Shown: positions 9,034 through 19,916, counted from the stretch's first letter. The stretch is 64,000 nt of DNA from Cohnella ginsengisoli (GCF_029525555.1 NZ_JAPDHZ010000002.1:1711868-1775867); one strand, 5' to 3'. Notes: generated by a model from the sequence alone, not told the origin. A program made the numbers and translations.

Positions 9034-11405
9034 TTAATAAGCGACTGTCGGGTCCCAGATCGTCGTATCGTAGCTGTTGGTGCCGTTCTTGTTCACGATA
9101 AAATAGAGAACGTCCCCTTTGACGACGTTTACCGTGAAGCTGTGCGCGACGCCAGCCGTGGTCGTTACCGTCTGCGGCCCCCACACCGTTGTGCCGTTTT
9201 TCTTGACGGCGGCGACGATGCCGTCGCCGCCGGCCGCTTCAAGCCGCACCGTACCGCTCACCGTGACGGTGCCCGCATACGGGGCGGTCCAGGCGCGCAC
9301 CGCGTCGTACGTATCCGGATGCTGCCTGTCGGCCACGATCAGGCTGTACGGCTGCGTCCCCTGCCATCTGCCCGCCGCCGAATTCCAGGTCATGTCGCTG
9401 TATGCGCTGCCGTCCCACTGCTTGTAGGACCAGCCGTACCAGCCCTGCCCCTTGGAAAACAGCGAGGACGCTTGATAGCTCGGCGTATTCAGCAGCCCGA
9501 TATACTTCTTCGTCATATTCCAATACATAGCATTGTCGATTTGCCCGCTCTTGTCGTACCACTTCTCGGAAGAAGACGACAGACTGCCGGTATCCGCATC
9601 CGCGACCGCCGTCTCTTCGCCGTACTCGTTAAAGGAATTCAAGATAACGATCTGCGGCTTCGGCGTTTTTTTGAAGCACCTTCTCCCAGCCCGACAGCGC
9701 ATAATAGTCGCCGTTCGCGCGGGATACCGGCGTCGCTCCCTTGTTGTTGTTCCAGCCCGGCATGACCACCATGACCTCGTCGTCGTCGATCGTGCCGTTT
9801 CGCACTTCCCAGCCGTACGTGCCCGCCGTGCTCGGGCTATGCGCCCAGCGGACGGTGAAGCGATCCGTGTTCGTTTTCGAGCCGGTCCAGCTCTCCCATG
9901 CGGCGCGGTCGGCAGGCGTACAATAAATGACGAGCAGCGGCTTGCCGTTCAAATAAAAGGCGTTGGACGGACCGCCCATTGAAGTATCGTTAAATTGCGA
10001 CCAAATCTCGCCTGCCTCCCATTCGATATGGGCCGGATCGTGCGACCATTGGACGCCGCCGATCGCATTGGCGTACTTGATCGTCCGGTGGCCTCCCGCG
10101 GCATTCCAGGCCGCGATGCGGCCGGCCACCTTGACCGAACGGTTAAAGATGTAGCCGTCGTCCACATAGATATTGTTGGTCTGGTCGAGCAGCAGGAAGT
10201 CGACCTTGGCGTCCGCGAGCGTAGCCAGATGCTCGTCGATGACCGCCGTCGTGCCGCTGTCGTATTGCTGGTAAGCGCCGAGCGTAAGCGGTTTGTAATG
10301 GATGTTCCAGGCCGACCACGTATCCTGCTCGTTCGCCTTGGTCGCGTGATAGGGCTGGACTTTCCACGTACCGGTCGAAGCTTCGAAAGCGACGGAAGCC
10401 TTGAAGCCGTCCGGGTCGCCGTTGACGTTGCCCTGCATGACCGCGGTCGCGCCGCTGCCGAAGCCGGTGTTCATCACAAAGTCGTAGCCGTCGAGCGCGC
10501 CCGCGTATTTGCTGTACAAGCGCGCGTACCAATCGCCGGGCAGCGCATCGCCGTTCACGTCGCCGTTGAATACGACGAACGGGTCCGCATACCCGTCGGC
10601 ATTGCTGTCGCCGACGAGCTGATGCAAAGAGCCGGCGCCGTGCCCAGCCGTCCATAGCGATGATGGGCCGAAGGATGCGCCCCCGGACAGCGCCCGGTAC
10701 CAGTTGCCGGCGGTGCCGTCAAAAGCGATCGCGTCCGCTTTGCCGTCGCCGTTCGCGTCGCCGAGGAACTGCCGGCTCGTGCCGGCGCCGAAGCTCGAAG
10801 CCCATACGGCCGGCGTCCCGAACGCGCTGCCGGTCGAGAGCGCCGCCGACCATTCGCCGGTGCCGCTCCGATAAGCGACGGCGTCGGCCTTGCCGTCGCC
10901 GTTCACGTCGCCGGCGAGCTGCGTCGTCGAGCCGGCGCCGTGTCCCGACACCCATAGCGAATAGCCGCCGAAGCCTGCGCCGTTCGACAGTGCCGCGTAC
11001 CAGTTCCCGCTCGACCCGAAAAACACGAGGGCATCCTGTTTGCCGTCCCCGTTCACGTCGGCGAGCAGTTGGCTGCTCGAGCCGGCGCCGTGTCCCGTCG
11101 TCCACGTCGAAGGCGTATTGAAGCCGTTGCCGTTCGAGACCGCGACCTGCCAGCTGCCGTCGCCGTTGAATACGACGGCGTCGTCTTTGCCGTCGCCGCT
11201 GACGTCGCCCACGAACCGGTTCGCGCTCGAGCTGCCGAAGCCGGTGATCCACGTCGCGTTCGGCGTCGTCTTTTTTGGCGTACCAGGTGCTGTACCACGC
11301 GCCTACGGACGGCGCGGAAGCGCTTGCATATCCGACCGGCGCCACGATTCCCGCTGCAGCCAACATCGAAGCAGCGCCCAGTGCCGCGACAAATTTTCCT
11401 TTCAT
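9034..11405 (-). CDS. Secreted FG-GAP/VCBS protein with GH71/GH99-like domain (two frameshifts)
   Basis: The corrected length is 789 residues. Start ATG 11405 opens a signal peptide (MKGKFVAALGAASMLAAAG, ending near ASA). The order seen is a short GAWYSTWYAKK strand, five to seven FG-GAP-like calcium repeats (DVNGDGKxDA, about residues 60-250), a TIM-barrel-like region (VDFLLLDQTN, VIYCTPADRAAW, VMPGWNN, NSFNEYGE), and a C-terminal beta-sandwich. Extra bases sit in T6 11271-11276 and T7 9666-9672. GAWYSTWY plus NSFNEYGE recalls GH71/GH99-like glycosidases. Activity is inferred, perhaps an endo-acting hydrolase feeding the ABC transporter encoded upstream in the same operon. Confidence 0.6.
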
Positions 11406-11429
11406 CCCTAACACCGCCTTTATAAAGTA

Positions 11430-11466
11430 GCGGGAAGCGTCCGTGCCGAAAACGAACGCTCCCCGC
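11430..11466 (-). other. Intercistronic hairpin without T run
   Basis: A 13-bp stem (11430-11442 with 11454-11466, two G-U wobbles in the minus-strand RNA) sits between the binding-protein gene and the FG-GAP gene. With no T run it is more likely an mRNA stability or processing element than a terminator. Confidence 0.5.
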
Positions 11467-11524
11467 CCCCATTTCAGATCAAGGCTTATCAAATTTTATT
11501 GAAGCGCCGCTCTCCCTCCGCCAG

Positions 11525-13331
11525 CTACTCGGATTTGCCCATCGCCCGCTCGAACAAGGGCTTCATCTCCGCGATCGCCGCCTCGTAGCCGCCCTTCTCC
11601 TCGAACGTCTTCTTGAGCTCCTCCCACTTCTTGTCGAACTCCGCTTCGCTCTTCGTGGACAGCAGCTTCGCCGTATCCGTCGTGCGGAACGTATTCCAGT
11701 AGTAATTGGCCAGCGTGTTCGCCTTTTCGCCGCTCGGCGACAGCACGGTGCCGTCCTTGTTCAGCTTGACGGTGGAGACGAACGCCCACATGTCGTTCCA
11801 TGCGTCGAATTTGGCCGGATAGCTGTGCTCGAACGTCTTGTTGTTGTAGAACGGCGCCGGCGCCGTCAGGAACGCCTTGCTCGTATAGGTGGACACGGTA
11901 TTGTTTTTGTCGTAAATGCCGTAATACTCCGCGTTTTTGCCGTCCGCGGTCTTTTTTGCCGTCGCGAATCGCTTCGTACAGCGCCTGGTCCTTGAACACC
12001 TTGACGCCGTCCATTAATTCGTACAAGCCGGCGCTTTCCGGCCCCCAGACGGACAGATCCATCGCTTCCTCGGTTTGGAACCAGTCGAAGTACTTCAGCA
12101 GGCGCGGGATGTCCTTCACGTTTTTGTTGATCATGATGTTGTAAAAACCTGCGGGGTATGAGGGATCCACGTAAGAGGGATGGCCCGTGTCGATCTCGTA
12201 CTGCGATTTGGGCCATGGGATCGGGCGAAGCTCCGCTTCGGGATCGAGCTGCTTCAGGCTCGTGCGGGCGCCGTTCGTATCCGGCACGCTGAACATGGCG
12301 GCCACGCGCCCGGAAGCGATCTTCTGCTGAAGCTGCTCCGGCTTCTGCAGCAGGTAATCCTTGTCCAGCACGCCGTCCTTGAACCATTGACGGAGCTTGG
12401 CATAATAGGTCTTCATGTTCGGATTGTCGATGTAGCCGGTCACCTCACCCGTCTCCGGATCGGCGTGGTAGCCGCCCGTAGGCGCATAAAGGGAGCTGAT
12501 GTGGTAGGCGCCCCAATCGGGGATCGACAGCGGGATGACCGGCTTACCGTCGACCTTCAGATCCAGCTTCTGAATGTCATAGAGCAGCTTCTCGAAGTCC
12601 TCCGGCGTCTCGATCGGCGGATCGAGCTGCAGATCGGCGTCAGTCAGCTGCCGCGGATTTTGATCCAGCTCGGCTTGAATGTCCTTGACTGTCTTGAACT
12701 TATAGCCGAGCTTCTTCAGAATGTCTTCGCGAAGCATGAAGGCCCAGTTCACCGGATCGCGGTGGAAAATATCGGCTTGCATGGCTGCGGCGACTTCGGG
12801 ATTGTCCGCATCCGGCATGGCGCTGGTCGGCAGGGCGACCAGCTTGCCGTCGACCTTCAGCGAATTCCAGCCGGTATCCGACACATACTTGTCGGTATTG
12901 ACCATGAGACTTTGATATTCGCTCAGATCGGCGAACGCGCCGGTCGAGTACAGCAGCGACAGGTTCGGATTGTCCACGAGGACGACGTCGGGCAGATTGT
13001 TGGCGGCGACCAGCATGTTCACCCGCTCGACGGGGCTTTGTCCTGCCGAGAATACGATGTCCGACACTTTGACGTTGAATTTCTGCTCGACGACCGGCGT
13101 GACGACATCGTTCGGATTGTTGTACCCGAACAGCGCAGTCGGGTGCACCGTGTCAAGGAATGTGTAGGAAAAGGGCGCTTCAGCGGAAGCTTGGGCGGAT
13201 GCGGCTCCCGAGGCGGACGAACTGCCCGAAGCAGGGTTCGCGTTGTTGTTGCCGCCGTCGGAGCAGCCGGCCAATGCGGTTAAAACCAGCGCAGCCGCGA
13301 GCGCAAGCGATAGTGCTTTTTTATCTGCCAT
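11525..13331 (-). CDS. Sugar ABC transporter substrate-binding lipoprotein, LplA type (frameshifted)
   Basis: The corrected product has 601 residues. Start ATG 13331 has GGAGGGT. A lipoprotein signal with lipobox LAGC is followed by an Asn/Ser-rich linker and a type-1 extracellular solute-binding fold of the long LplA/YtcQ kind. One extra base in T6 11953-11958 (GKK|TADGKNAEYYG) splits the C-terminal 140 or so residues. It lies downstream of two permease genes and upstream of two glycosidase genes. No ATPase is encoded, as is usual for CUT1 systems that share an MsmX-like ATPase. The substrate is probably an oligosaccharide released by the neighbouring hydrolases. Confidence 0.85.
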
Positions 13332-13365
13332 GTGTGTGACCCTCCAGTGATTGATCTGATCTATA

Positions 13366-13391
13366 TTAACGCGCGGCCTGCCGTGCGCTAA
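13366..13391 (-). other. Intercistronic hairpin between permease and binding-protein genes
   Basis: In the minus-strand RNA TTAGCGCACGG pairs with CCGCGCGTTAA, with one wobble and one mismatch. It lies just after the permease stop and has no T run. Such elements often stabilise the highly expressed binding-protein message. Confidence 0.4.
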
Positions 13392-13398
13392 TAACACG

Positions 13399-14284
13399 TT
13401 AGCCTTTGACCGCCCCGATCATCATGCCTTTGACGAAGTAGCGCTGCATGAACGGGTAGATGCATAGAATCGGAAGCGTGGATACCATAAGCGTCGTCAT
13501 CTTGATCGCTTCGGAAGTGACCTGCGTCTTGCTCTGCGACATTCGCATGATCTGCTCGACCGTCGTCGCCTGCGATTCCAGAATGATCTTGTACAGCAGC
13601 GTCTGGATCGGCAGCAGATCCTGTTTCGTCACGAACAGCAGCGCGTCGAACCAGGCGTTCCATTGGGCGACCCCGGCGAATATCGATAGCGTGGCCAGCA
13701 GCGGCAGGCTCGACGGCAGCACGATCCGGAAGAAGACGACCGCGTCGCCTGCCCCGTCGATGCGCGCCGACTCCTCGAGCGAAGGCGGGATCTGGTCGAA
13801 GAACACCTTGGCGAGCAGCATGTTGAAGGCGCTGAACAGCATCGGCAAGATGTACACGAGGAAATGGTTGGACAGCCCCAGCTTCACGATGATGACGTAG
13901 AAGGGGAGCAGGCCGCCGCTGACGAACATCGGAATCATAAAAAAACACGATGATGGGCTTGCGCCAAAGCAGCTGGTTTTTGGTGATGGCGTAAGCGACC
14001 ATGCAGACGACGAGCACATGCAGCGCCGTGCCGACAACCGTGCGGGCCGCGGAAATAAAAAACGCGTTCATGATGCCTGCATTTCCGAGCACCGCTTTGT
14101 AATTGTCCAGCGTCGGCTTGACGGGCGCGAACGTAATCGTCGTCGCCCCGGCGGCGACGCCGTCGCTGACCGAATAGAAGAGCACGTACAGAAACGGATA
14201 AACCATGACGGCGGACAGCAAAACGAGCAGGGAAACGTTCAGGATGGAGAAGAGCCGTTCCCCGCCGGTCGCTCGGATGTTCAA
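13399..14284 (-). CDS. ABC sugar transporter permease, LplC/YtcP type (frameshifted)
   Basis: The corrected product has 294 residues and six predicted membrane segments. The permease EAA loop appears as ESARIDGAGDAVVFFRIVLP. The start is TTG 14284, chosen because AAGGAGGAG stands 8 nt before it, overlapping the end of the upstream permease. One extra base in A7 13939-13945 breaks the frame at IIVFF|MIPMFVSGG. It pairs with the permease encoded at 14298-15203 and the lipoprotein encoded at 11525-13331. Confidence 0.88.
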
Positions 14285-14297
14285 CGTCTTCTCCTCC

Positions 14298-15203
14298 TTA
14301 CAGCAGCTTGGTGCCGTTCATTTTGTCGCTGAACTTGAAGCCCGCGAATACGAGGATCGAGGCGATGACCGATTGGGCCAGCCCGATCGCGGTCGCGTAG
14401 GAAAACTTGATCATCTGGACGCCGTTGCGGTACACGAACGTGTCGATGACGTCCGCCTTTTCCTGCACGAAGCCGTTCATGAGGTTGAACACCGCTTCGA
14501 AGTTCACGGATACGAGCGAGCCGAGCGACAAGACGAACATGAGCGCGATCGTCGGCACGATCGACGGCAGCGTGATGTAGATCATGCGCTGGAACCGGCT
14601 CGCCCCGTCCACCATGCCCGCATTGTGAAGCTCCGGATCGATGCCGGAGATCGCCGCCAGATAGATGATCGAATTCCAGCCGATGCTCTTCCACACGGAC
14701 GCCAGCACGAGGATGAACCAGAAGTACCCCGGCGACTGCATGAAGCTGACGGGCGCGAAGCCCAGCTTGACCAGCGCCAGATTGACGATGCCGCTCTCGG
14801 TGTCGAGCAGCCGGTAGACGAGACTGGCGATGAATACCCAGGTGATAAAATGAGGCAGGTACGTCACGGACTGCACGACCTTGCGGAACCTGGACGAGGC
14901 GACGGCATCGATCATCAGCGCCAGCGCGACCGGCGCGGGAAATCCGATCAGCAAGGTAAGGCCGCTGATCGCCAGCGTGTTGCGCAGCGCCGCATAGAAG
15001 TCGGGGTCCGTCAGGAACGCCCTGAATTGATCCAGGCCGACGAATTCGCCGCGCAGAAATCCGTCCGATACCCGGTAATCCTGGAACGCCATCACAAGAC
15101 CCGCCATGGGCGCGTACGAAAAGACGAGCACGGCTGCCGCGCCCGGCAGCAAAAACATAAACAGGACACGCTGCCTCCACAGCGTCAAACCGATTGATTT
15201 CAC
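14298..15203 (-). CDS. ABC sugar transporter permease, LplB type
   Basis: The 301-residue membrane protein has about six transmembrane helices and the EAA motif ELHNAGMVDGASRFQRMIYITLP. It is intact. Start GTG 15203 follows GGAGGGAG. First gene of the transporter part of the operon, with a -10 box and a cre-like site upstream. It forms the channel with the 13399-14284 product; energy probably comes from a shared ATPase encoded elsewhere. Confidence 0.9.
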   Translation of the reverse strand: MKSIGLTLWRQRVLFMFLLPGAAAVLVFSYAPMAGLVMAFQDYRVSDGFLRGEFVGLDQFRAFLTDPDFYAALRNTLAISGLTLLIGFPAPVALALMIDAVASSRFRKVVQSVTYLPHFITWVFIASLVYRLLDTESGIVNLALVKLGFAPVSFMQSPGYFWFILVLASVWKSIGWNSIIYLAAISGIDPELHNAGMVDGASRFQRMIYITLPSIVPTIALMFVLSLGSLVSVNFEAVFNLMNGFVQEKADVIDTFVYRNGVQMIKFSYATAIGLAQSVIASILVFAGFKFSDKMNGTKLL

Positions 15204-15247
15204 AGTTGTCTCCCTCCGTCGGTATGTCGTTCTGTGTCTGTGATGTC

Positions 15248-15253
15248 ATTGTA
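15248..15253 (-). promoter_or_regulatory. Candidate -10 box of the transporter operon
   Basis: TACAAT on the minus strand, about 45 bp before the permease start. No good -35 is visible at 16-18 bp, which suits activation by the response regulator encoded upstream. Confidence 0.4.
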
Positions 15254-15262
15254 GCCCGACCA

Positions 15263-15276
15263 TGAAAGCGAATACA
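15263..15276. promoter_or_regulatory. Candidate CcpA cre site upstream of the transporter operon
   Basis: TGAAAGCGAATACA matches TGWAANCGNTNWCA at 13 of 14 positions. It lies 10-23 bp upstream of the -10 box, overlapping the -35 region, so repression by preferred sugars is expected. Confidence 0.55.
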
Positions 15277-15320
15277 GAACACAAAACACCGATTGGGAGG
15301 TGCAGATGAACGACAAGCGT

Positions 15321-17108
15321 CTAGCTGTCTTCGCCCCCGCCGGCGGCAGGCAGCGTGACGATTACGGACGTCCCGCTCTCTCCGCTTTGCACGCTTACGC
15401 CGTAGCCTTCGCCATAGACGAGCGCGATCCGCTTTTTCACGTTGGACAATCCGTAACCCGGCTTCAGCCGGCCAAGCGCCTCGTTGCGGTTGATCTTCGC
15501 CGCGATATCCGCATCGATGCCGATCCCGTTGTCGGAGACGACAAATACGACTTTGCCGTCCGCCGCGCGGTACCCTTCGATTCGCAGCAGCCCCTGCCGC
15601 TTCGACGGCCGGATGCCGTGCACGACGGCGTTCTCGACGATCGGCTGCAGCAGCAAATGAAGCGCGGGGACGTCCAGCAGCTCGGGCGCGACGTCGATCT
15701 CGACCGCGAACGACATGTTATAGGTGAACTGCAAAATTTGCGTATATTCCCGGATCATCTCCAGCTCCTGGCCGAACGTCGTCTCGCCGCCGCCTTTGTT
15801 CAAAAAGCGCTTGAAAAAGCGAATCAGGCTTTCCGTCACGCGCTGAATATCCGCCGTCCCGGCCTGCTTCGCCCGCCATTGAATCGTCGCCAGCGTGTTG
15901 TAGAGCAAGTGCGGATTGATCTGCAGTTGCAGCAGGTCGATCTGAAGCGTCGTCTTCTGCCGCTCCAGCCGGACCCGCTCCTCCGTCATGCCGTTCAGCG
16001 AGGTGATCAGCCGGTTAAAGGCACCGTCGAGCTGGCCGATCTCATCCTTGCCCGCGATGACGGAGAGCGGCTCCAGTCCGTGCTCCTTCACGCGATTCAT
16101 CTTGTTCGTAATCTTGATCAGCCTGCGCGTCGTCAGATGGGAAATGAACACCGTCGCGCCCAGACAGAGCAGCACGCTGACGATCAGGATCGTCGCAGTC
16201 GCAAGCGCGATGCCCCGCAGCGAGCCGGTCACGACATGATAGGGCACGACCGAGGTGAACTGCCAGCCCGTGATGCGGGATGCCGTAGCGGCGACCATAT
16301 AGTCGCCGTCCGGCAGCCGGATTCGTCCTACCTCGCTGCCCGTCTCCCGCATGCGATGCAGAACCGCTTCAATCTCCGCTGCGGGCAGCTCCGGGCGGCT
16401 GCCGCTGATGCTGTTGCCGTCCGCATCGAACAGCAGCAGCGCCGCCTCCGAATTTTCGTTGTTTTCCTCCAGCAGCTTTTTCAGCTTGACCTCGGGGATC
16501 ATGATGGTCAGAATGCCAAGCTCCTCGAGCGTCCGGAACGACTTCAGCGTGTGGCTGACCGATATATAGCGCTCACCGTTCTCCTCGTACAGTCCCCGCC
16601 ATATCATCTGGCTCGATTCGGCGCGAAGCGCTTGAACCCAGGGTTCGCGGTCGACGGCGGTCAGATCGCGGATGATGCCCGTCTCCCTCGGCAGCGACGG
16701 ATTGTCGGAATAAATAATGACGTTGATCAGCTCGTTGCCCTCGGTGAAGATCTTCGTCGACGAATAGGTCATGTCCAGCAGCACGGGCTCAAGCACGCTG
16801 TAGATCCGGTTGCGATAGGCGTCGTACAGCGACGAGAAATCGTCGTACCTGGACGCCAGCGTCTCCTGAAAGCTGGAATTGGCGAAAATGATCTCCGTCT
16901 TTCGCTGATACGAATCGAGATTGTAATCGACAAGGGCTGCCGTCTGCTTCAAGTTTTGCAGGAGCAGCATCGTCTCCGCCCGTTCGATCCGGCTCTTCGC
17001 GATGCGGTAGTTCATCCATCCGCCGAGCAGCACGACGACCGCGATCAGCAGCGTAAAGGTCAGGACAAGCTTGCGCTTCAGCGTCAAATCTCGAAACCAC
17101 GCCTTCAT
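15321..17108 (-). CDS. Sensor histidine kinase, YesM/LytS-like
   Basis: The 595-residue kinase is intact. N-terminal helix (about 15-35), extracellular dCache-like sensor (about 40-290), second membrane helix (about 295-320), HAMP, the His_kinase box LQINPHLLYNTLATIQW, and HATPase motifs DNGIGID and GYGLSNVKKRI. The start ATG 17108 overlaps the stop of the response-regulator gene as ATGA, showing translational coupling. This arrangement controls CUT1 sugar transporters in Paenibacillaceae. The sensed sugar is unknown, probably linked to the downstream transporter. Confidence 0.92.
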   Translation of the reverse strand: MKAWFRDLTLKRKLVLTFTLLIAVVVLLGGWMNYRIAKSRIERAETMLLLQNLKQTAALVDYNLDSYQRKTEIIFANSSFQETLASRYDDFSSLYDAYRNRIYSVLEPVLLDMTYSSTKIFTEGNELINVIIYSDNPSLPRETGIIRDLTAVDREPWVQALRAESSQMIWRGLYEENGERYISVSHTLKSFRTLEELGILTIMIPEVKLKKLLEENNENSEAALLLFDADGNSISGSRPELPAAEIEAVLHRMRETGSEVGRIRLPDGDYMVAATASRITGWQFTSVVPYHVVTGSLRGIALATATILIVSVLLCLGATVFISHLTTRRLIKITNKMNRVKEHGLEPLSVIAGKDEIGQLDGAFNRLITSLNGMTEERVRLERQKTTLQIDLLQLQINPHLLYNTLATIQWRAKQAGTADIQRVTESLIRFFKRFLNKGGGETTFGQELEMIREYTQILQFTYNMSFAVEIDVAPELLDVPALHLLLQPIVENAVVHGIRPSKRQGLLRIEGYRAADGKVVFVVSDNGIGIDADIAAKINRNEALGRLKPGYGLSNVKKRIALVYGEGYGVSVQSGESGTSVIVTLPAAGGGEDS

Positions 17109-18738
17109 AGGCTTCCCGGCCCCCGCGTCTTTTCCCGGTATTCCTTGGGGGTCAGCCCGGTGATTTGTTTGAACACGCTGCGAAAATACGTTTCCTGCCC
17201 GTAGCCGACCATGCGGGAGATCTCGTACATTTTGGCGGCCGTCTCCCGGAGCAGCTTCTGTGCCGCCTTGATGCGCACATGCGTCAAGTGTTCCAGGATC
17301 GTCTGTCCCGTCTCCTGCTTGAATACGAAGTTCAAATAGTTCGGGCTGTAATGAAGGCTGTCGGATATCGCTTTGACCGTCAGCGGCTCGTCGTAGCGAG
17401 CTTCCATCAGCCGCTTGGCTTCCCGCACGACGGCGCCGGACTTGTGCTCGCACTGCGCCTCCATCCAGCGGGCAGACGCATCCAGGAAGGCGATCAGCCA
17501 TTGCCGGATATCCGCGATCGTCTCCAGCTTCAGCAGCCGCTCCCACTGGAGCTCGGGCGCTGCGCCGCTGTGCGCCAAGTCCAGATTGCGTTCGCTAAGC
17601 AGCAGTTGGACGCAGGAGACGATGCCGAGACATTGCCCGCGAACGGCATGCGCGCCGCGCAGGCCGCCATCGGCGAGCAATCTGTCGGCGAACCGCTCAG
17701 CCTCTCCGCTTAGCAGGACCCGGTTCACCTCGTCCAACATCCCCTGGGACAGGCGGCCGCTGCGCTCGGCCGCCTCGCCGCCAGGCTCTACCTCGTCCGC
17801 GCTGATCAGCTGTCCATGCCCGAGCCGGAACTTGTGCGACAGCGCCTGCGCGGCCTGCCGGTAGCCCTCCGCCAGCCGATCAAGTCCGCTTATCGGGCTT
17901 CCGATGCCGATCGTCAGGCTGAATCCCGCATCCGAGGCCTCCTGCCAGATCCGCTCCGCCGCGGCGAACGCCCGATCCGACGCAGCGGCGGCATCCGCTT
18001 CCTCCTGGCTGCCGAACAGACAGACGCCCCAGCGCAAGTCCTCCGCCTTGCAGATCAGGCAGTCCGGACGATCCGCCAGCGCCCTTCTCACGATGTCCGA
18101 TACGCGAAGCAGCAGCAGCTCCCGCTCCGCAACCGGCGCTTCGTCGAGGCGGGCGCCCGGATCGTCCAGTTCTACCGCCAGCACCGCATACGGACCGGCC
18201 GGCACGGACAAGGAAAAAAAGCGCAGCTGCGCCTCGATCTTCTCTTCGTCGCCGCCCAGTCCCGCGAACCAGCTGCGCACAAAGCGTTCCTCCAGCAAAG
18301 GCATGCTGGCCTGCAAGGCTTGCTCCAGCCGGACGCGCTCGCCGACCTCGCAAAGGCGGCGCTTCTTGTCGTCGACGATGCGCTGCAAGGCGCTTACCAG
18401 TTCCTCGTCGACAATCGGCTTCAACACAAATGAAAACGCATTCAAATCGATCGCTTTTTTTGGCGTATTCGAACTTCTCGTAATAGGTGAAAAAAATAAG
18501 ATCGACCTCGGGATGGCGGCGGCGCAGCTCCTCGGCGAACTCGATGCCGTTCATGAACGGCATCTCGATGTCCGTCAGCACGAAGTCCGGCGCTTCCCGT
18601 TCGATGAAGGCAAGCGCCTCCCGTCCGTCGCAGGCTTCCCCCCGCAACCTCAAGCTCGAGGTCCGACGCCGAGATCAATTCCTTCACCGTCTCCCGCTCG
18701 ACGAAGAAGTCGTCGACGATAAGCAGCTTAAACGTCAT
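17105..18738 (-). CDS. Response regulator with AraC-type DNA-binding domain (two frameshifts)
   Basis: The corrected product has 543 residues. The receiver domain has the DD pair in LLIVDD, the phosphoacceptor in VLTDIEMPFMNG and the conserved Lys in VLKPI. A middle GGDEF-like helper region follows, then a C-terminal AraC double helix-turn-helix ending MVGYGQETYFRSVFKQITGLTPKEYR. Frame breaks lie at C6 18638-18643 and T7 18455-18461, both extra bases in the receiver-coding part. It is the first gene of the kinase pair and probably activates the transporter promoter near 15250. Confidence 0.88.
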
Positions 18739-18769
18739 CCTGTATCAACTCCCAATCCTGGTCGTTTAA

Positions 18770-18807
18770 AAAAGCCGCCCGGTCGCGAAGGACCGAGCCG
18801 GCTTGAT
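18770..18807 (-). terminator. Terminator upstream of the regulator gene
   Basis: AAGCCG (18772-18777) with CGGCTT and inner GGTC/GACC form an interrupted stem. In the minus direction it is followed by six T. It ends the 18816-19916 transcript. Confidence 0.6.
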
Positions 18808-18815
18808 TTTTTATG

Positions 18816-19916
18816 CTATGGAAGCGTCACCTGGCATTGATAGACATCCATGCCGTTGTTCTCCGCGAGCAGGCGGAACGACCGTCCCGTGTCCTGGATC
18901 CGGCCGATCGTATCCGTATTGCAGACGGTAAAATAGGGCCTTGAGAGATCCTCCCTGGAGATATCCAGCATTACGGGCTCGCTCCAGAAGAGAAGATCCG
19001 GACTGAACGATACCTGGCAAGCGCCCAGTCCTCGAACCCAATTTTCGCGGCGATAGCTCGTCATCATGTAGCCGCCCAGATGGCTGTTGAAGGAAATGAA
19101 CGGAACGTTGCCCTGCGCAATGACCGCGGACTCTTTCCCCCCGTTGCCCGGCTCCGAGAAAGCGCCGCCGTACAGCTTGCGCCAGGTGCCCTGCCTGCCT
19201 TTGCCGGAGATCGGCGCCCTTGCCGCGTAAATGTGATCCTCGTGGCGATACGTCGCGCGCTCTACCGTAATCTGCGAATAAAAAATATAAAAATAACCGT
19301 CGCGCGTATTCGGATAAAAGCAAAAGTCTCCCGCGCCCAGCGAAAACCGCTCCCCGGGCTGGCCGCCTTCCATGCCGTCGGGCCGGTAAGCATCCGTCCA
19401 GCAAGGTTGCTCCGAAGTGATGATCCATTCGAGAAAATCCCACGTCCGCCCCTCGTCATCGGAAGCCATCAGCCCGATATGACGGAAATCCGGCTCTCCC
19501 TCGCCTTCGCCGTAAGCGTTGTAAGACGAATCTCCCGCTCCCCACGCCGTCTCGTTATGGACGAAGGCGTAAAATCGGCCGTCATCGGGATCGATCCACA
19601 GCCCGTAGGGCCAGATCAACCCGCGGGATCGCGGTCCGTCCGGATAAGGAATGCCGTGGAAAGCTTGGCCGGCGGCCCCCATATCAAAGTTGTAAGCGAT
19701 TGCGCAAATCTTCGTCAGATCGTCGGCGCATGTGCCCCGCCACAACGTGATTTCTCCTAAATTGTTGTGACCGACCAATGCCCAAAGCGCGCCTTCCGCA
19801 TCCCGGCACATGGCCAGCGTCCCGTCTTGATAAACGCCGTTAGCGTTCGTAAAGGGCGACAGTCTCATCTCCGAAACCGTCCAGCCCCGATCCGTCAACG
19901 TCCCCGTCTTGTTCAC
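18816..19916 (-). CDS. Beta-propeller protein, sialidase/GH43-like
   Basis: The 366-residue product has no signal peptide and is rich in Asp, Trp and Tyr. It carries an Asp-box-like MASDDEGRTWDF and repeated blades such as GALWALVGHN, GRFYAFVHNE and GYFYIFYSQ. This matches five-bladed propeller glycosidases and related proteins in general, but I cannot see a diagnostic catalytic triad. Start GTG 19916 follows AGGGAGG. It lies between araR and the two-component genes in the same direction, with its own terminator. A glycosidase or phosphorylase role in the sugar region is plausible. Confidence 0.5.
   Translation of the reverse strand: MNKTGTLTDRGWTVSEMRLSPFTNANGVYQDGTLAMCRDAEGALWALVGHNNLGEITLWRGTCADDLTKICAIAYNFDMGAAGQAFHGIPYPDGPRSRGLIWPYGLWIDPDDGRFYAFVHNETAWGAGDSSYNAYGEGEGEPDFRHIGLMASDDEGRTWDFLEWIITSEQPCWTDAYRPDGMEGGQPGERFSLGAGDFCFYPNTRDGYFYIFYSQITVERATYRHEDHIYAARAPISGKGRQGTWRKLYGGAFSEPGNGGKESAVIAQGNVPFISFNSHLGGYMMTSYRRENWVRGLGACQVSFSPDLLFWSEPVMLDISREDLSRPYFTVCNTDTIGRIQDTGRSFRLLAENNGMDVYQCQVTLP

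Noticed and set aside
15300..17204. A 634-residue open frame opposite the histidine-kinase gene, and similar long antisense frames elsewhere
   Set aside because: They are Arg/Asp/His-rich shadows typical of high-G+C DNA. The kinase on the other strand has all its motifs.
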